Source: Candidatus Bathyarchaeota archaeon
GTDB taxonomy: Archaea > Thermoproteota > Bathyarchaeia > Bathyarchaeales > Bathyarchaeaceae
Reading direction: 5' to 3'
Assembly: GCA_029883255.1 (NCBI GenBank)
Contig: JAOUJL010000068.1
Location: forward strand, 1-7,377
DNA: 7,377 nucleotides
Position 1 is the first letter of the stretch; every line of letters starts with the position of its first letter. A program made the position numbers and the translations under genes. The notes beneath the pieces were generated by a model that made no database searches, was not told where the DNA came from, and saw only the letters and a program-made list of their open reading frames with translations. Shown piece by piece: positions 1-5,649 of this stretch.

Positions 1-7
1 GCTGTTG

Positions 8-26
8 AATAAATGACAAAGGTCAT
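8..26 (-). terminator. Weak hairpin plus T-rich run after the flavodoxin gene
   Basis: Reading the minus strand past the TAA stop at 33-31, a 5-bp stem (ATGAC at 13-17 paired with GTCAT at 22-26, 4-nt loop) is followed by a T-rich stretch (complement of AATAAA at 8-13). This could end transcription, since archaeal termination mostly needs T-rich runs. The stem is short, so the call is tentative. Confidence 0.25.
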
Positions 27-30
27 GCTG

Positions 31-588
31 TTATTGTCTAGCCTTCCTAGATAGTTCCTTAGCCCAATTGCGAATTTCATCCCAGTTGCGCAGGTCATAA
101 ACACCTTCTGCAACCTTTTTGAAGCCGTCTTTTTCAAGTTGTGGCTTGAAAAATTCCATACCTTTACGTGCTATGAAGCCCATTTTGTTATAGTCGATAA
201 CTCCGCCGAAAAAGCCTAACGCTATTGGCTTGAGACTGTACTTTGCAACCTTGTCCTCTAAGGCAATCTTTCGTGTTTTTGCAACGTCATCTATCTTTCC
301 TTCTCTTTCAAAAAACGTTTTCATTGTAGAGACAAACAAAGCCAGCTTTTTACCTTCGAATTCCTTCCTGAAGTTTTTCAGAAAATCCTCAGCCTCACTT
401 GCCCATTTGCAATTTCCCATGCCACTGCCTACAATGATTAAGTCATATTCTGATATGTCTTTGATTTTTTCTTCTTTCAGGTTAACTATCTTGGTATCAA
501 AGCCTTCCTCTCTTAATATCTTAGCTATTTCCGCTGAGGTTCCAGTCGTTGCTCCATAGCGTGTGCCGTATGCAATTAACGCTTTCAA
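31..588 (-). CDS. Flavodoxin-domain protein (Flavodoxin_5 / HemG-like)
   Basis: Predicted 185-aa soluble FMN-binding flavodoxin. The N-terminal beta strand KALIAYGTRYGATTGTS (residues 2-18) holds the phosphate-binding loop T9-x-Y11-G12-x-T14. A second strand (DLIIVGSGMG, 49-58) leads into the isoalloxazine-side loop, and LALFVST (82-88) is the next strand. The segment GFFGGVIDYNKMGFIAR (125-141) is typical of the Flavodoxin_5 / protoporphyrinogen-oxidase-like group, and the length fits. The open frame extends upstream to 735, but those 49 residues lack flavodoxin character. I chose the TTG at 588 because it sits at the natural start of the fold, is preceded by AGGTGAT, and has a TATA-like box about 32 bp upstream. 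The physiological partner is unknown; in archaea such proteins may serve as small electron carriers rather than in haem synthesis. No haem gene is nearby. Confidence 0.88.
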   Translation of the reverse strand: MKALIAYGTRYGATTGTSAEIAKILREEGFDTKIVNLKEEKIKDISEYDLIIVGSGMGNCKWASEAEDFLKNFRKEFEGKKLALFVSTMKTFFEREGKIDDVAKTRKIALEDKVAKYSLKPIALGFFGGVIDYNKMGFIARKGMEFFKPQLEKDGFKKVAEGVYDLRNWDEIRNWAKELSRKARQ

Positions 589-619
589 AGTATCACCTGA
601 ACGGTGATTCTCAATTGGA

Positions 620-629
620 TTTATAAATA
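620..629 (-). promoter_or_regulatory. TATA box for the flavodoxin gene
   Basis: The minus strand reads ATATTTATAAAT across 619-630, a good match to archaeal TATA boxes. A start of transcription about 25 bp downstream would fall near 595-598, leaving a leader of roughly ten bases that carries only the AGGTGAT ribosome site (599-593). This supports the TTG start at 588 over the far-upstream ATG at 735. Confidence 0.5.
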
Positions 630-677
630 TTGGCTTGAGTTGCGCACGCTTCGTTCGCCAGTTTTTTGGGGTAAAGT

Positions 678-691
678 TTAATCCAACCAAC
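678..691. repeat. 14-bp dispersed repeat TTAATCCAACCAAC, copy 1
   Basis: TTAATCCAACCAAC occurs here and again at 4571-4584. Each copy is preceded on the plus strand by a G-rich TTTGGGGT stretch (about 665-672 and 4541-4548). Both lie 90-150 bp upstream of a minus-strand gene, reading GTTGGTTGGATTAA in the gene's direction. They could be a distal regulatory site or remnants of a shared intergenic sequence. Confidence 0.4.
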
Positions 692-762
692 CAAAAACCT
701 AAATTTTGAGCTACATACAAATGCGAGCGAGCCAAAGGAAGTGGAGTTCAGATGGTGAGTTC

Positions 763-897
763 ATGAGGAACGATGAATGCATAATAAAATTTCTTAATAA
801 AGACGGAAGAGTGCTACAATCTTTTCAAAGAGACAAAGATGGGTGGCGCGCTCGAGCGTGCGAGAGCGTTGGTGTGCGGTTTTGTATAAGTACGTAA
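763..897 (+). CDS. Possible small or truncated protein running into repeat cassette A
   Basis: A 44-codon reading frame starts at ATG 763 with GGTGA five bases upstream. The first 28 residues (MRNDECIIKFLNKDGRVLQS and following, to GW) look like genuine soluble protein and use AT-rich codons like the neighbouring genes. From residue 29 the frame enters the CG-rich head of the repeat cassette and turns into Arg/Ala/Cys-rich sequence, stopping at the TAA inside the first ACGTAA motif. It could be a gene whose 3' end was replaced by the cassette, a true microprotein, or chance. No family is recognised with confidence. Confidence 0.25.
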   Translation: MRNDECIIKFLNKDGRVLQSFQRDKDGWRARACESVGVRFCIST

Positions 898-984
898 CTA
901 AGGACGTAAGGGGAAACGTAGGCAAGGACGTATGTAAAAGTGTGTGTGTTTGGGATTAAATTTTAATTCTCTCTTCTCTTCTTC
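846..984 (+). repeat. Composite intergenic repeat cassette, copy A
   Basis: In order: a CG-rich head (GCGCGC at 846-851, then CGAGCGTGCG); a GTGCGGTTTTGTATA joint; four ACGTA motifs starting at 892, 904, 916 and 928, exactly 12 bp apart; AAGTGTGTGTGTTTGGG (938-954); an ATTAAATTTTAAT palindrome (955-967); and an 18-bp pyrimidine run (967-984). The same modules occur in the same order and orientation in copy B at 6356-6492, with long stretches identical. This copy lies in the divergent gap between the flavodoxin and hydrolase genes. It has no coding capacity of its own and no target-site duplication that I can see. Confidence 0.8.
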
Positions 985-988
985 ACTC

Positions 989-1007
989 GGGGAACCTACG
1001 GTTTCCC
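989..1007. other. Stable hairpin next to cassette A
   Basis: GGGGAACC (989-996), a 3-nt loop, then GGTTTCCC (1000-1007) gives an 8-bp stem with one G-U pair. A wider pairing, GTTTGGGA (948-955) with TCCCAAAC (1004-1011), competes with it, so the transcript could form two alternative folds. It could act as a terminator for the small upstream ORF, but no T-run follows directly. Confidence 0.4.
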
Positions 1008-1148
1008 AAACCCTTCCCTCAACAAAATTCAATTCTCTTTCTATAGGTCTCGTTTACACTATTCTAATTGGTTCTTTTGGTTAACCTTTAAGTTTTCCAC
1101 TTTTCTTACATTTAGTAACTTCTAATGGTTCATACATTATGTTTGATA

Positions 1149-1178
1149 GAAGATTCTTCCGCAAGTCATAAAACTGGA
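1149..1178 (+). promoter_or_regulatory. Hydrolase promoter with dyad and shared element
   Basis: A hyphenated palindrome GAAGA-T-TCTTC (1149-1159) overlaps the element TTCTTCCGCAAGTCATAAAA (1154-1173), whose TATA-like part is CATAAAAC (1167-1174). A start of transcription 25 bp on would fall close to the GTG at 1203, implying a nearly leaderless mRNA; no Shine-Dalgarno is visible there. The same element stands before the DUF6326-type gene at 3268-3287. The dyad is a candidate operator. Confidence 0.45.
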
Positions 1179-1202
1179 AGCTAAATAGATAGCGTTTCAG
1201 AA

Positions 1203-2054
1203 GTGATTGCGACGCCGAAAGTAAAGGTGAATGATATTCAGATTTACTATGAAGTGAAGGGTGAAGGCTTTCCTTTGGTAATGATCCAAGGTTTGAGTTA
1301 CAGCTTGGACGGTTGGGATCTTCGTTTGATTGAAGGTCTCTCAAAGATGTTTAAGCTGGTTTTGTTTGACAATCGGGGAGCTGGACGTACTGGCGTATCT
1401 GACAGGGAATACACCATGAAGTTGTTTGCTGACGACACAGCAGGTCTAATGAACGCCTTGGGAATTTACAAAGCCCATATTTTGGGGTTGTCGATGGGTG
1501 GGATGATCGCTCAAGAACTGGTGCTCAACTACCCTGAAAAGGTGGCAAAGCTGGTTCTCTGTTCCACGGGTAGTCAGTGGTGCTTCAGTCAAGAGGCATC
1601 CAGAATATTGTCAGCAATGACGGAATTGTCTCAGGAAGAATTAACCAGAATGATTCTTTCTCTTAAATTTGCCAGCGATTTCCCCAGCGACTTTGTCAGA
1701 AAAAAACCTGGCGTGGTTATCCTGTTCACAAGCGATTTCGTCAAAGAACACCCCGACTTAGTGGATCTCCTAATCCTACAAGCAGCAAAACACCCAATTT
1801 CAAAAGAAGGTTGGATACGCCAGCTAAATGCAATACGAGGATTCAACACGCATGGGAGACTGCAGAAGATTAAGGTACCTACTCTTATATTGCATGGCAG
1901 AAAGGATGTTGAAATACCTCCAGAGAACGGTTCAATCTTGGCTGAAGCTATACCCAACGCTAAGCTTGTTTATCTTGAAAAGTCAGCCCATAGTCTTGCA
2001 GAGGAAATGAGAGAAGTAATCAGTCTTATAACAGATTTCCTTGCTCAACCCTAG
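1203..2054 (+). CDS. Alpha/beta hydrolase fold protein
   Basis: Predicted 283-aa serine hydrolase. It has the canonical order: a strand and oxyanion-loop region LVMIQGLSYSLDGW (25-38, with QG where HG is usual), VLFDNRGAGRTG (53-64), the nucleophile elbow GLSMGG with Ser97, a helical cap segment (about 130-215), Asp235 in LILHGRKD, and His263 in EKSAHS. The triad is complete and the length is normal for the family. Substrate cannot be read from the sequence; relatives are annotated as esterases, lactonases or C-C bond hydrolases. The start is GTG, chosen because the PKVKVNDIQIYYE segment that normally opens these proteins begins a few residues later; a GTG at codon 9 is an alternative. The stop is 2 bp before a (CG)5 tract. 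Probably cytoplasmic, as no signal peptide is visible. Confidence 0.9.
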   Translation: MIATPKVKVNDIQIYYEVKGEGFPLVMIQGLSYSLDGWDLRLIEGLSKMFKLVLFDNRGAGRTGVSDREYTMKLFADDTAGLMNALGIYKAHILGLSMGGMIAQELVLNYPEKVAKLVLCSTGSQWCFSQEASRILSAMTELSQEELTRMILSLKFASDFPSDFVRKKPGVVILFTSDFVKEHPDLVDLLILQAAKHPISKEGWIRQLNAIRGFNTHGRLQKIKVPTLILHGRKDVEIPPENGSILAEAIPNAKLVYLEKSAHSLAEEMREVISLITDFLAQP

Positions 2055-2068
2055 ATCGCGCGCGCGAT
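2055..2068. repeat. (CG)5 palindrome after the hydrolase stop
   Basis: The CG tract at 2057-2066 is flanked by AT on both sides, giving the perfect 14-bp palindrome ATCGCGCGCGCGAT. It starts directly after the TAG stop. The sequence could adopt Z-DNA or a hairpin. No T-run follows, so it is not a standard archaeal terminator. Confidence 0.8.
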
Positions 2069-2087
2069 GATGCCGGGCTGAACTCAA

Positions 2088-2105
2088 GTAGAATATAGAA
2101 TATTC
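2088..2105 (+). promoter_or_regulatory. Possible AT-rich promoter region before the lectin-like gene
   Basis: AGTAGAATATAGAATATTC contains a TATA-like core and the palindrome GAATATTC (2098-2105). AGTAGAATAT recurs at 7250-7259 upstream of the last partial gene. If it is the promoter, the lectin-like mRNA has a leader of nearly 90 bases. The exact TATA box is uncertain. Confidence 0.25.
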
Positions 2106-2214
2106 TTCCAGTAAGTTTTAATTCTTCAAAATAGATACTAGTACACGGAAAGTTGTCCAAATGATCTAGTCTATGATGGCGATTTTCGGTCAACAAGAAA
2201 GGAGGAATGATGAA

Positions 2215-3207
2215 ATGAAAACAAAAACAATTACAACGATAATGATCATGCTGTTTCTGGTAAACATGCCAAATGTGATAATGGTTGGGGCAACGTCTAC
2301 GGTTGAATTGATTGAGTGGCTTCCACCCCTGACAAAGCATGAAGAGTTCGCATTTACGGACGGTAGCACGCTTCCCATCAAGTTCAGGCTTCTAGCCGCA
2401 GCTGGCAGCTTCGTGATGAACCCAACCGTAGAGGTCACCGTGAACAGTATTCTATTCAGTGACAGCTTTGACGATGGCAATTATGACGGCTGGTCTCCAT
2501 TATCTCTACCCCCCCCTGGCGACATTTCTTGGTCAGTAACTTCAACTGGCGTGTTATATAACGATGGAAGCCTATACTTTCCCCGCATCTTGGCGGATTC
2601 TACGATGCTCTTTACGGACTATATATTCGAGGCAGACGCACGATTGTTGAACGGTGAGGGATACGCTTTACTCTTTAGAGCCGAGGACCACAACAAGTTT
2701 TACTCCTTCCAATATGATCCAGGCTTATCGCCTGGGAATTGGCTCTTGCGGCTGTATCGGTTCACCGATTTTACGGGGTGGCCCCCCGTGGGTTATGATG
2801 TGGCTGATCCTGTTGCGTGTCCCGTTCTTACGGGCTACGGACAATGGCACCATTTGAAGGTTCAGGTTGTAGGAACTCACATAAGATGCTACGTCGACGG
2901 GATCATGGTCTTTGACGTAACTGATACGGCGGCACCTCTTACGGGAGGAGTAGGCTTTAGGACATGGGCACCCGCACAGGCGGAATTCGACAATGTCGTT
3001 GTTCTGGGAGTACCAGAATGGGAATCTTTCAGCTACGCTGACGAAACAATCGATGTCTCTGAGTCCCTTTATCAATGCAACCTACACACGAGAGAACTTG
3101 GCATGCCCGCTGGCGACTACATGATAACCGTGTGGCTTGACGGTAGATCAATTCAAGTTGGATCACATCTTTTCGAGTTAGTCGAGCCAGGAAAAGGAAA
3201 AGCCTGA
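2215..3207 (+). CDS. Secreted lectin-like protein: ConA-like domain nested in a PxKF-type domain
   Basis: Predicted 330-aa exported protein. Residues 1-26 form a signal peptide (KTK, then a hydrophobic run, ending near VGA). Residues 31-78 resemble the start of a PxKF domain, with STLPIKF at 51-57 as signature. Residues 79-265 form a concanavalin A/LamG-like beta-sandwich: FSDSFDDGNYDGW (81-93), DYIFEADARLL (135-145), GYALLFRAEDHNKFYSFQY (149-167), GQWHHLKVQVVG (209-220), IRCYVDGIMVFDVTD (223-237), GGVGFRTW (244-251), AEFDNVVV (256-263). Residues 266-324 (YQCNLHTRELGMPAGDYMIT, then VGSHLFELV) look like the closing strands of the PxKF domain. A role in surface carbohydrate binding is inferred. 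ATG 2215 is chosen over ATG 2173 because GGAGG (2201-2205) is well placed and the signal peptide starts there. No C-terminal anchor is visible. C8 (2509-2516) and C6 (2782-2787) runs lie inside the gene. Confidence 0.85.
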   Translation: MKTKTITTIMIMLFLVNMPNVIMVGATSTVELIEWLPPLTKHEEFAFTDGSTLPIKFRLLAAAGSFVMNPTVEVTVNSILFSDSFDDGNYDGWSPLSLPPPGDISWSVTSTGVLYNDGSLYFPRILADSTMLFTDYIFEADARLLNGEGYALLFRAEDHNKFYSFQYDPGLSPGNWLLRLYRFTDFTGWPPVGYDVADPVACPVLTGYGQWHHLKVQVVGTHIRCYVDGIMVFDVTDTAAPLTGGVGFRTWAPAQAEFDNVVVLGVPEWESFSYADETIDVSESLYQCNLHTRELGMPAGDYMITVWLDGRSIQVGSHLFELVEPGKGKA

Positions 3208-3234
3208 GCCAGAAGCAAAACACACATCCCCCTA

Positions 3235-3256
3235 TTTTTCTGCGCGCGCATGCATG
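3235..3256. repeat. T5 run followed by a 16-bp alternating CG/CA tract
   Basis: TTTTT (3235-3239) may end transcription of the lectin-like gene. It is followed by TGCGCGCGCATGCATG (3241-3256), sixteen bases of perfect pyrimidine/purine alternation, including the palindrome TGCGCGCGCA. It belongs to the CG-tract set found in every gap of this window. Confidence 0.7.
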
Positions 3257-3267
3257 GCAGTCTAAAT

Positions 3268-3293
3268 TTCTTCCACAAGTCATAAAAACTGAA
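3268..3293 (+). promoter_or_regulatory. Promoter of the DUF6326-type gene, with shared 20-bp element
   Basis: TTCTTCCACAAGTCATAAAA differs at one base from the element at 1154-1173 before the hydrolase. The TATA-like CATAAAAA lies at 3281-3288, so transcription would start near 3312 and leave a leader of about 35 bases carrying the perfect Shine-Dalgarno at 3331-3339. Confidence 0.5.
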
Positions 3294-3330
3294 TCAGCAA
3301 ACATGTAACACTGTTTACTTTCATTCTAAT

Positions 3331-3339
3331 GGAGGTGAT
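3331..3339 (+). promoter_or_regulatory. Perfect Shine-Dalgarno GGAGGTGAT
   Basis: A full nine-base match to the anti-Shine-Dalgarno end of archaeal 16S rRNA, six bases before ATG 3346. It fixes the start of the membrane protein gene and shows that leadered genes here use strong ribosome sites. Confidence 0.85.
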
Positions 3340-3345
3340 AAGATT

Positions 3346-3735
3346 ATGGAAGATGTGAAGATAAAGATTGCAGGGCTGTGGATATTTAAGGCCTTAGCTT
3401 CGTTGACCTTCACGATAATTATGCTTATGGAGGAAGGTGTATTAGAGGGGATAATGGGGGGAGAAGTTCTAGGCATGGAAATAGGACCTGAAACCTTGCT
3501 AGTTGGCGCAATCGAAGCGTGGGCACCATTGGTTATGATTGTGGTGTCCCTCACTTTGAAGTATAAAGCGAATCGTTGGACAAACATCATTGTGGGAATA
3601 GTCTTTACTGCCTTCAGCCTCATGAGTATGGTTGACGCTCTGAGCGCTCATGGCATACTACTGTGGGTTTCACAAGCTGTGGCTACCGCATTGATTGTCT
3701 GGCTTGCATGGAAGTGGCCTAAACAAAAAGATTAG
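3346..3735 (+). CDS. Four-helix membrane protein, DUF6326-like
   Basis: Predicted 129-aa integral membrane protein with four hydrophobic segments at about 9-28, 50-71, 79-98 and 104-122. The opening MEDVKIKIAGLWIF, the LKYKANRWTNIIVG segment (71-84) between helices 2 and 3, and the closing WLAWKW (119-124) match what I recall of the DUF6326 family, small membrane proteins of unknown function in bacteria and archaea. No charged catalytic cluster is visible, and nothing suggests a transported substrate. It is probably transcribed alone from the promoter at 3268-3293, converging on the secreted protein gene downstream. Confidence 0.78.
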   Translation: MEDVKIKIAGLWIFKALASLTFTIIMLMEEGVLEGIMGGEVLGMEIGPETLLVGAIEAWAPLVMIVVSLTLKYKANRWTNIIVGIVFTAFSLMSMVDALSAHGILLWVSQAVATALIVWLAWKWPKQKD

Positions 3736-3742
3736 CCCTAAT

Positions 3743-3763
3743 ACACCGCGCGCGCAGTGTTTT
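3743..3763. terminator. CG-tract hairpin with short T-run between convergent genes
   Basis: ACAC (3743-3746) and GTGT (3757-3760) bracket an alternating CGCGCGCGCA tract (3747-3756), forming an imperfect hairpin followed on the plus strand by TTTT (3760-3763). The position between two converging genes, 8 bp past one stop, fits a terminator, though the T-run is short. It is also one of the recurrent CG tracts. Confidence 0.4.
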
Positions 3764-3820
3764 GAGCGATGTCCTTCAATCGCCATGAGCTTAGTATGGA
3801 CATTTCCAGAATTGACTTGC

Positions 3821-4420
3821 TCAATTGAGAAGCGTTGAATCGTAGTGTTCTATGTCTAAGTAATCATAATCCCCATCCATGAATGATCCAACGTTCAAGT
3901 CAGACACCTTTGCATCTGTCAATGGGCGCCTCAAAGATGATGAGAAGAAGCCATCAGCATCGTTTGGCGGGCTTTCAACGTATCTTTCCAAAGGCACATT
4001 CTCATCACCCCAAAACTCTGCAGTGAAAACGGGTACCCCCAAGACTTTTATGACAGCTTTTAGATAATGATCTTCTAAGGTAAGATCGATTTCCGAGAGG
4101 TCTACTGACTCTTTCGGGTAAAGGTACACAGCCTCAGTCAGACGTGCGTATATGTCACCAGCATCCAAATTTTCGGTAAACCAGTGCGTTCCATCATCAT
4201 CAGAGTCCTTATAGAAAGCCATCGTAAACTTCCCGTAGGTGCTACCTTCAACTATCGCAATCCAAACGAGATCCACACCTCCACCGAAGCGAGCGGTTGG
4301 ATTTGGACGGAAAACGAAAGGTATTTTTCTTGTATCAAAAGCATATGCCGCTGGCAGAGAAGTGAAGATCGTTACCACAAGGATCACAGACATTAACAAG
4401 ATCAAGAATTTCTTATTCAT
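3821..4420 (-). CDS. Secreted acidic protein of unknown function
   Basis: Predicted 199-aa exported protein. It has a clear signal peptide: NKK, a hydrophobic core from about 5 to 22, and a likely cut after AYA at 25-27. The mature part is rich in Asp, Glu and aromatic residues and looks beta-rich. KDSDDDGTHWF contains a DxDxDG calcium-loop pattern (D72, D74, D76, G77). A second acidic patch, MDGDYDYLDIEHYD, lies near the C-terminus (181-194). No transmembrane anchor or known catalytic motif is visible and I do not recognise the family. The upstream in-frame ATG at 4441 is rejected because its codons encode the Shine-Dalgarno itself (4429-4436), which points to ATG 4420. The TGA stop lies in the palindrome CTCAATTGAG (3820-3829). 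Confidence 0.75.
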   Translation of the reverse strand: MNKKFLILLMSVILVVTIFTSLPAAYAFDTRKIPFVFRPNPTARFGGGVDLVWIAIVEGSTYGKFTMAFYKDSDDDGTHWFTENLDAGDIYARLTEAVYLYPKESVDLSEIDLTLEDHYLKAVIKVLGVPVFTAEFWGDENVPLERYVESPPNDADGFFSSSLRRPLTDAKVSDLNVGSFMDGDYDYLDIEHYDSTLLN

Positions 4421-4428
4421 CCCCTTTC

Positions 4429-4436
4429 TCACCTCC
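4429..4436 (-). promoter_or_regulatory. Shine-Dalgarno deciding the start at 4420
   Basis: The minus strand reads GGAGGTGA eight bases before ATG 4420. It overlaps an upstream in-frame ATG at 4441, so that longer start would destroy the normal spacing and place charged residues before the signal peptide. Confidence 0.75.
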
Positions 4437-4479
4437 TCCAATTTGAATTTGCGCGTCCATGAATTAAGGTTGCAGAACA

Positions 4480-4499
4480 GCGCGCGTACAATTTATAAT
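4480..4499 (-). promoter_or_regulatory. TATA-like box beside a CG tract, upstream of the secreted protein gene
   Basis: The minus strand carries ATTATAAAT (4499-4491), directly followed by the alternating tract TGTACGCGCGC (4490-4480). Transcription starting about 25 bp downstream would fall near 4468, leaving a leader of about 48 bases. The CG tract would therefore lie between TATA box and start site, an unusual place for a very GC-rich element. Confidence 0.4.
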
Positions 4500-4543
4500 T
4501 GTTGACTGCATTAAAGCCTTGTGAAAGAATCTTCTAGTTGTTT

Positions 4544-4584
4544 GGGGTTTTGGGTTTTGGAGATTGAATCTTAATCCAACCAAC
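4544..4584. repeat. G-rich tract plus 14-bp dispersed repeat, copy 2
   Basis: GGGGTTTTGGGTTTTGG (4544-4560) is a G/T repeat reminiscent of G-quadruplex-forming sequence, but only two runs reach three Gs. It is followed by TTAATCCAACCAAC (4571-4584), identical to 678-691. The surrounding 4421-4963 gap has no credible coding frame. Confidence 0.4.
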
Positions 4585-4652
4585 AAGCACAGTTAATGGA
4601 CCAACGGGAAGGGAACGACCAATTATTAGCTTCTAATGGACGGTTACACACC

Positions 4653-4857
4653 GTATACTCGGTTTGGCATACATCTATGGACATTAATGGAATAGGAAGG
4701 AAGGTACCATAAGAGACGATTATAGATATGTGTTATCGAAATCGAGTATACACTCTAAATGAGTGAAGGGTAAAAAAATCAAAGAAAAATTGCCCCCTCA
4801 TAATAAACTAACACTGATAGTACGAGGAGTAAAAAAGAGTCAAAAAGTTACCCTTCA
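4653..4857. other. Two consecutive inverted repeats in a long gap; possible structured RNA
   Basis: Within the 543-bp gap, GTATACTCGGTTT (4653-4665) pairs with AAATCGAGTATAC (4739-4751) with one G-U or mismatch, enclosing 73 nt. TGAAGGGTAA (4764-4773) pairs perfectly with TTACCCTTCA (4848-4857), enclosing 74 nt. A small hairpin CACTC/GAGTG (4751-4765) joins the two. Inside the second loop CCTCATA (4796-4802) can pair with TACGAGG (4821-4827). TAATGGA occurs three times nearby (4594, 4634, 4685). This could be a non-coding RNA or a degenerate mobile element; no known RNA family is recognised. Confidence 0.3.
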
Positions 4858-4868
4858 ACAATGAAATC

Positions 4869-4900
4869 TATACGCGCGCGCTAGAGAACTATTAAATACT
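4869..4900 (+). promoter_or_regulatory. CG tract and TATA box before the DUF169 gene
   Basis: TATACGCGCGCGC (4869-4881) is thirteen bases of perfect alternation. ATTAAATACT (4891-4900) is the best TATA-like sequence before the DUF169 gene, placing a start site near 4920 and leaving a leader of about 40 bases with GAGG at 4953-4956. Confidence 0.4.
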
Positions 4901-4963
4901 CTCTTTCGTCATCAATAGCATCTTAAATCAGATGGAGAAAGAAAGCCCAGTTGAGGAAGAAAC

Positions 4964-5629
4964 ATGTTCAGATTTGAAGAACAGGTCAATAGGATAGTTC
5001 AGGCTTTAGCATTGCAGAGTATGCCAATCGGAGTAAGGTTTTCTGAAAGCCCAGATAAACGAGGCGTCGAAAGACGACTTAGGATATGCGAAGCTCTTGA
5101 TGTTGCTCGGCGAGAGAATGCGGTAATCAACCTTTCAAAGGAGAATTGCACTTGCCGTGGTGGCAGCCACATTGTAGGATGGCAAGTTCTTTCATTGGAA
5201 GAATTTACAGCCCTTTTTCTAGCGGCTAATGTTTACGCGTCAAAAAAAGTTGCACAGGATTCGGTGGGCAAGCAACTCAAACCAGTATATAGAGGTAGAT
5301 TTCTTATTTTAGGTCCTCTTGGCAAGTTTGAAACAGATCCCGACGTGGTTCTCTTTTTCATAAACCCTGCACAAGCAGATAGACTTCTTGGTTTGGCATG
5401 CTTTGAAGGAGCTGAACCCTTCATGCATTATCCAGCCAGCACCGTATGTTCTACCATCAGCAATACCTTGGCCAAAGGAAAGCCTGACGTAAATCTCATC
5501 TCGATATTTGAAAGAACGAGACACAAATGGTCTCCAGACAAGCTCATTGTGACTCTTCCTTTCAAGGATTTCATGACTGCAGCGAGAAACATTGATCACT
5601 CTGGTTATGGAAAAAAGGCTCCATCCTAA
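4964..5629 (+). CDS. DUF169 family protein
   Basis: Predicted 221-aa soluble protein. The segment LALQSMPIGVRF (15-26), the RICEALDVARRENAVINLSK stretch (40-59) and ENCTCRGGSHIVG (60-72) match the DUF169 family (COG2043), uncharacterised proteins found mainly in archaea and anaerobic bacteria. Cys42, Cys62, Cys64, Cys146 and Cys162 are candidates for a metal or Fe-S site, the family being Cys-rich near the GG segment. PDVVLFFINPAQADRLL (126-142) and ASTVCSTI (158-165) fit the conserved C-terminal half. Length is normal. ATG 4964 follows GAGG by seven bases. Function is unknown. The methyltransferase gene follows 88 bp downstream in the same direction but has its own TATA-like box, so co-transcription is doubtful. 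Confidence 0.88.
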   Translation: MFRFEEQVNRIVQALALQSMPIGVRFSESPDKRGVERRLRICEALDVARRENAVINLSKENCTCRGGSHIVGWQVLSLEEFTALFLAANVYASKKVAQDSVGKQLKPVYRGRFLILGPLGKFETDPDVVLFFINPAQADRLLGLACFEGAEPFMHYPASTVCSTISNTLAKGKPDVNLISIFERTRHKWSPDKLIVTLPFKDFMTAARNIDHSGYGKKAPS

Positions 5630-5649
5630 AATAACGATGCAAACGCGAA

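Noticed and set aside
589..735. N-terminal extension of the flavodoxin frame to ATG 735
   Set aside because: The 49 extra residues lack flavodoxin character, while a TATA box, ribosome site and TTG codon fall just at the natural start of the fold at 588.
885..940. The 12-bp phased units as a CRISPR array
   Set aside because: Units are far too short and have no conserved repeat/unique spacer structure; only ACGTR is kept.
1081..1344. Minus-strand reading frame overlapping the hydrolase start
   Set aside because: It overlaps a clear alpha/beta hydrolase, is low-complexity Ser/Leu-rich, and has no start signals.
2055..2068. The (CG)5 tract as a bacterial-type intrinsic terminator
   Set aside because: No T-run follows it, and other copies lie upstream of genes or inside a promoter, so a common terminator role does not fit.
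4184..4505. Plus-strand reading frames opposite the secreted protein gene
   Set aside because: They are antisense shadows of the signal-peptide protein on the minus strand, without ribosome sites or recognisable protein character.
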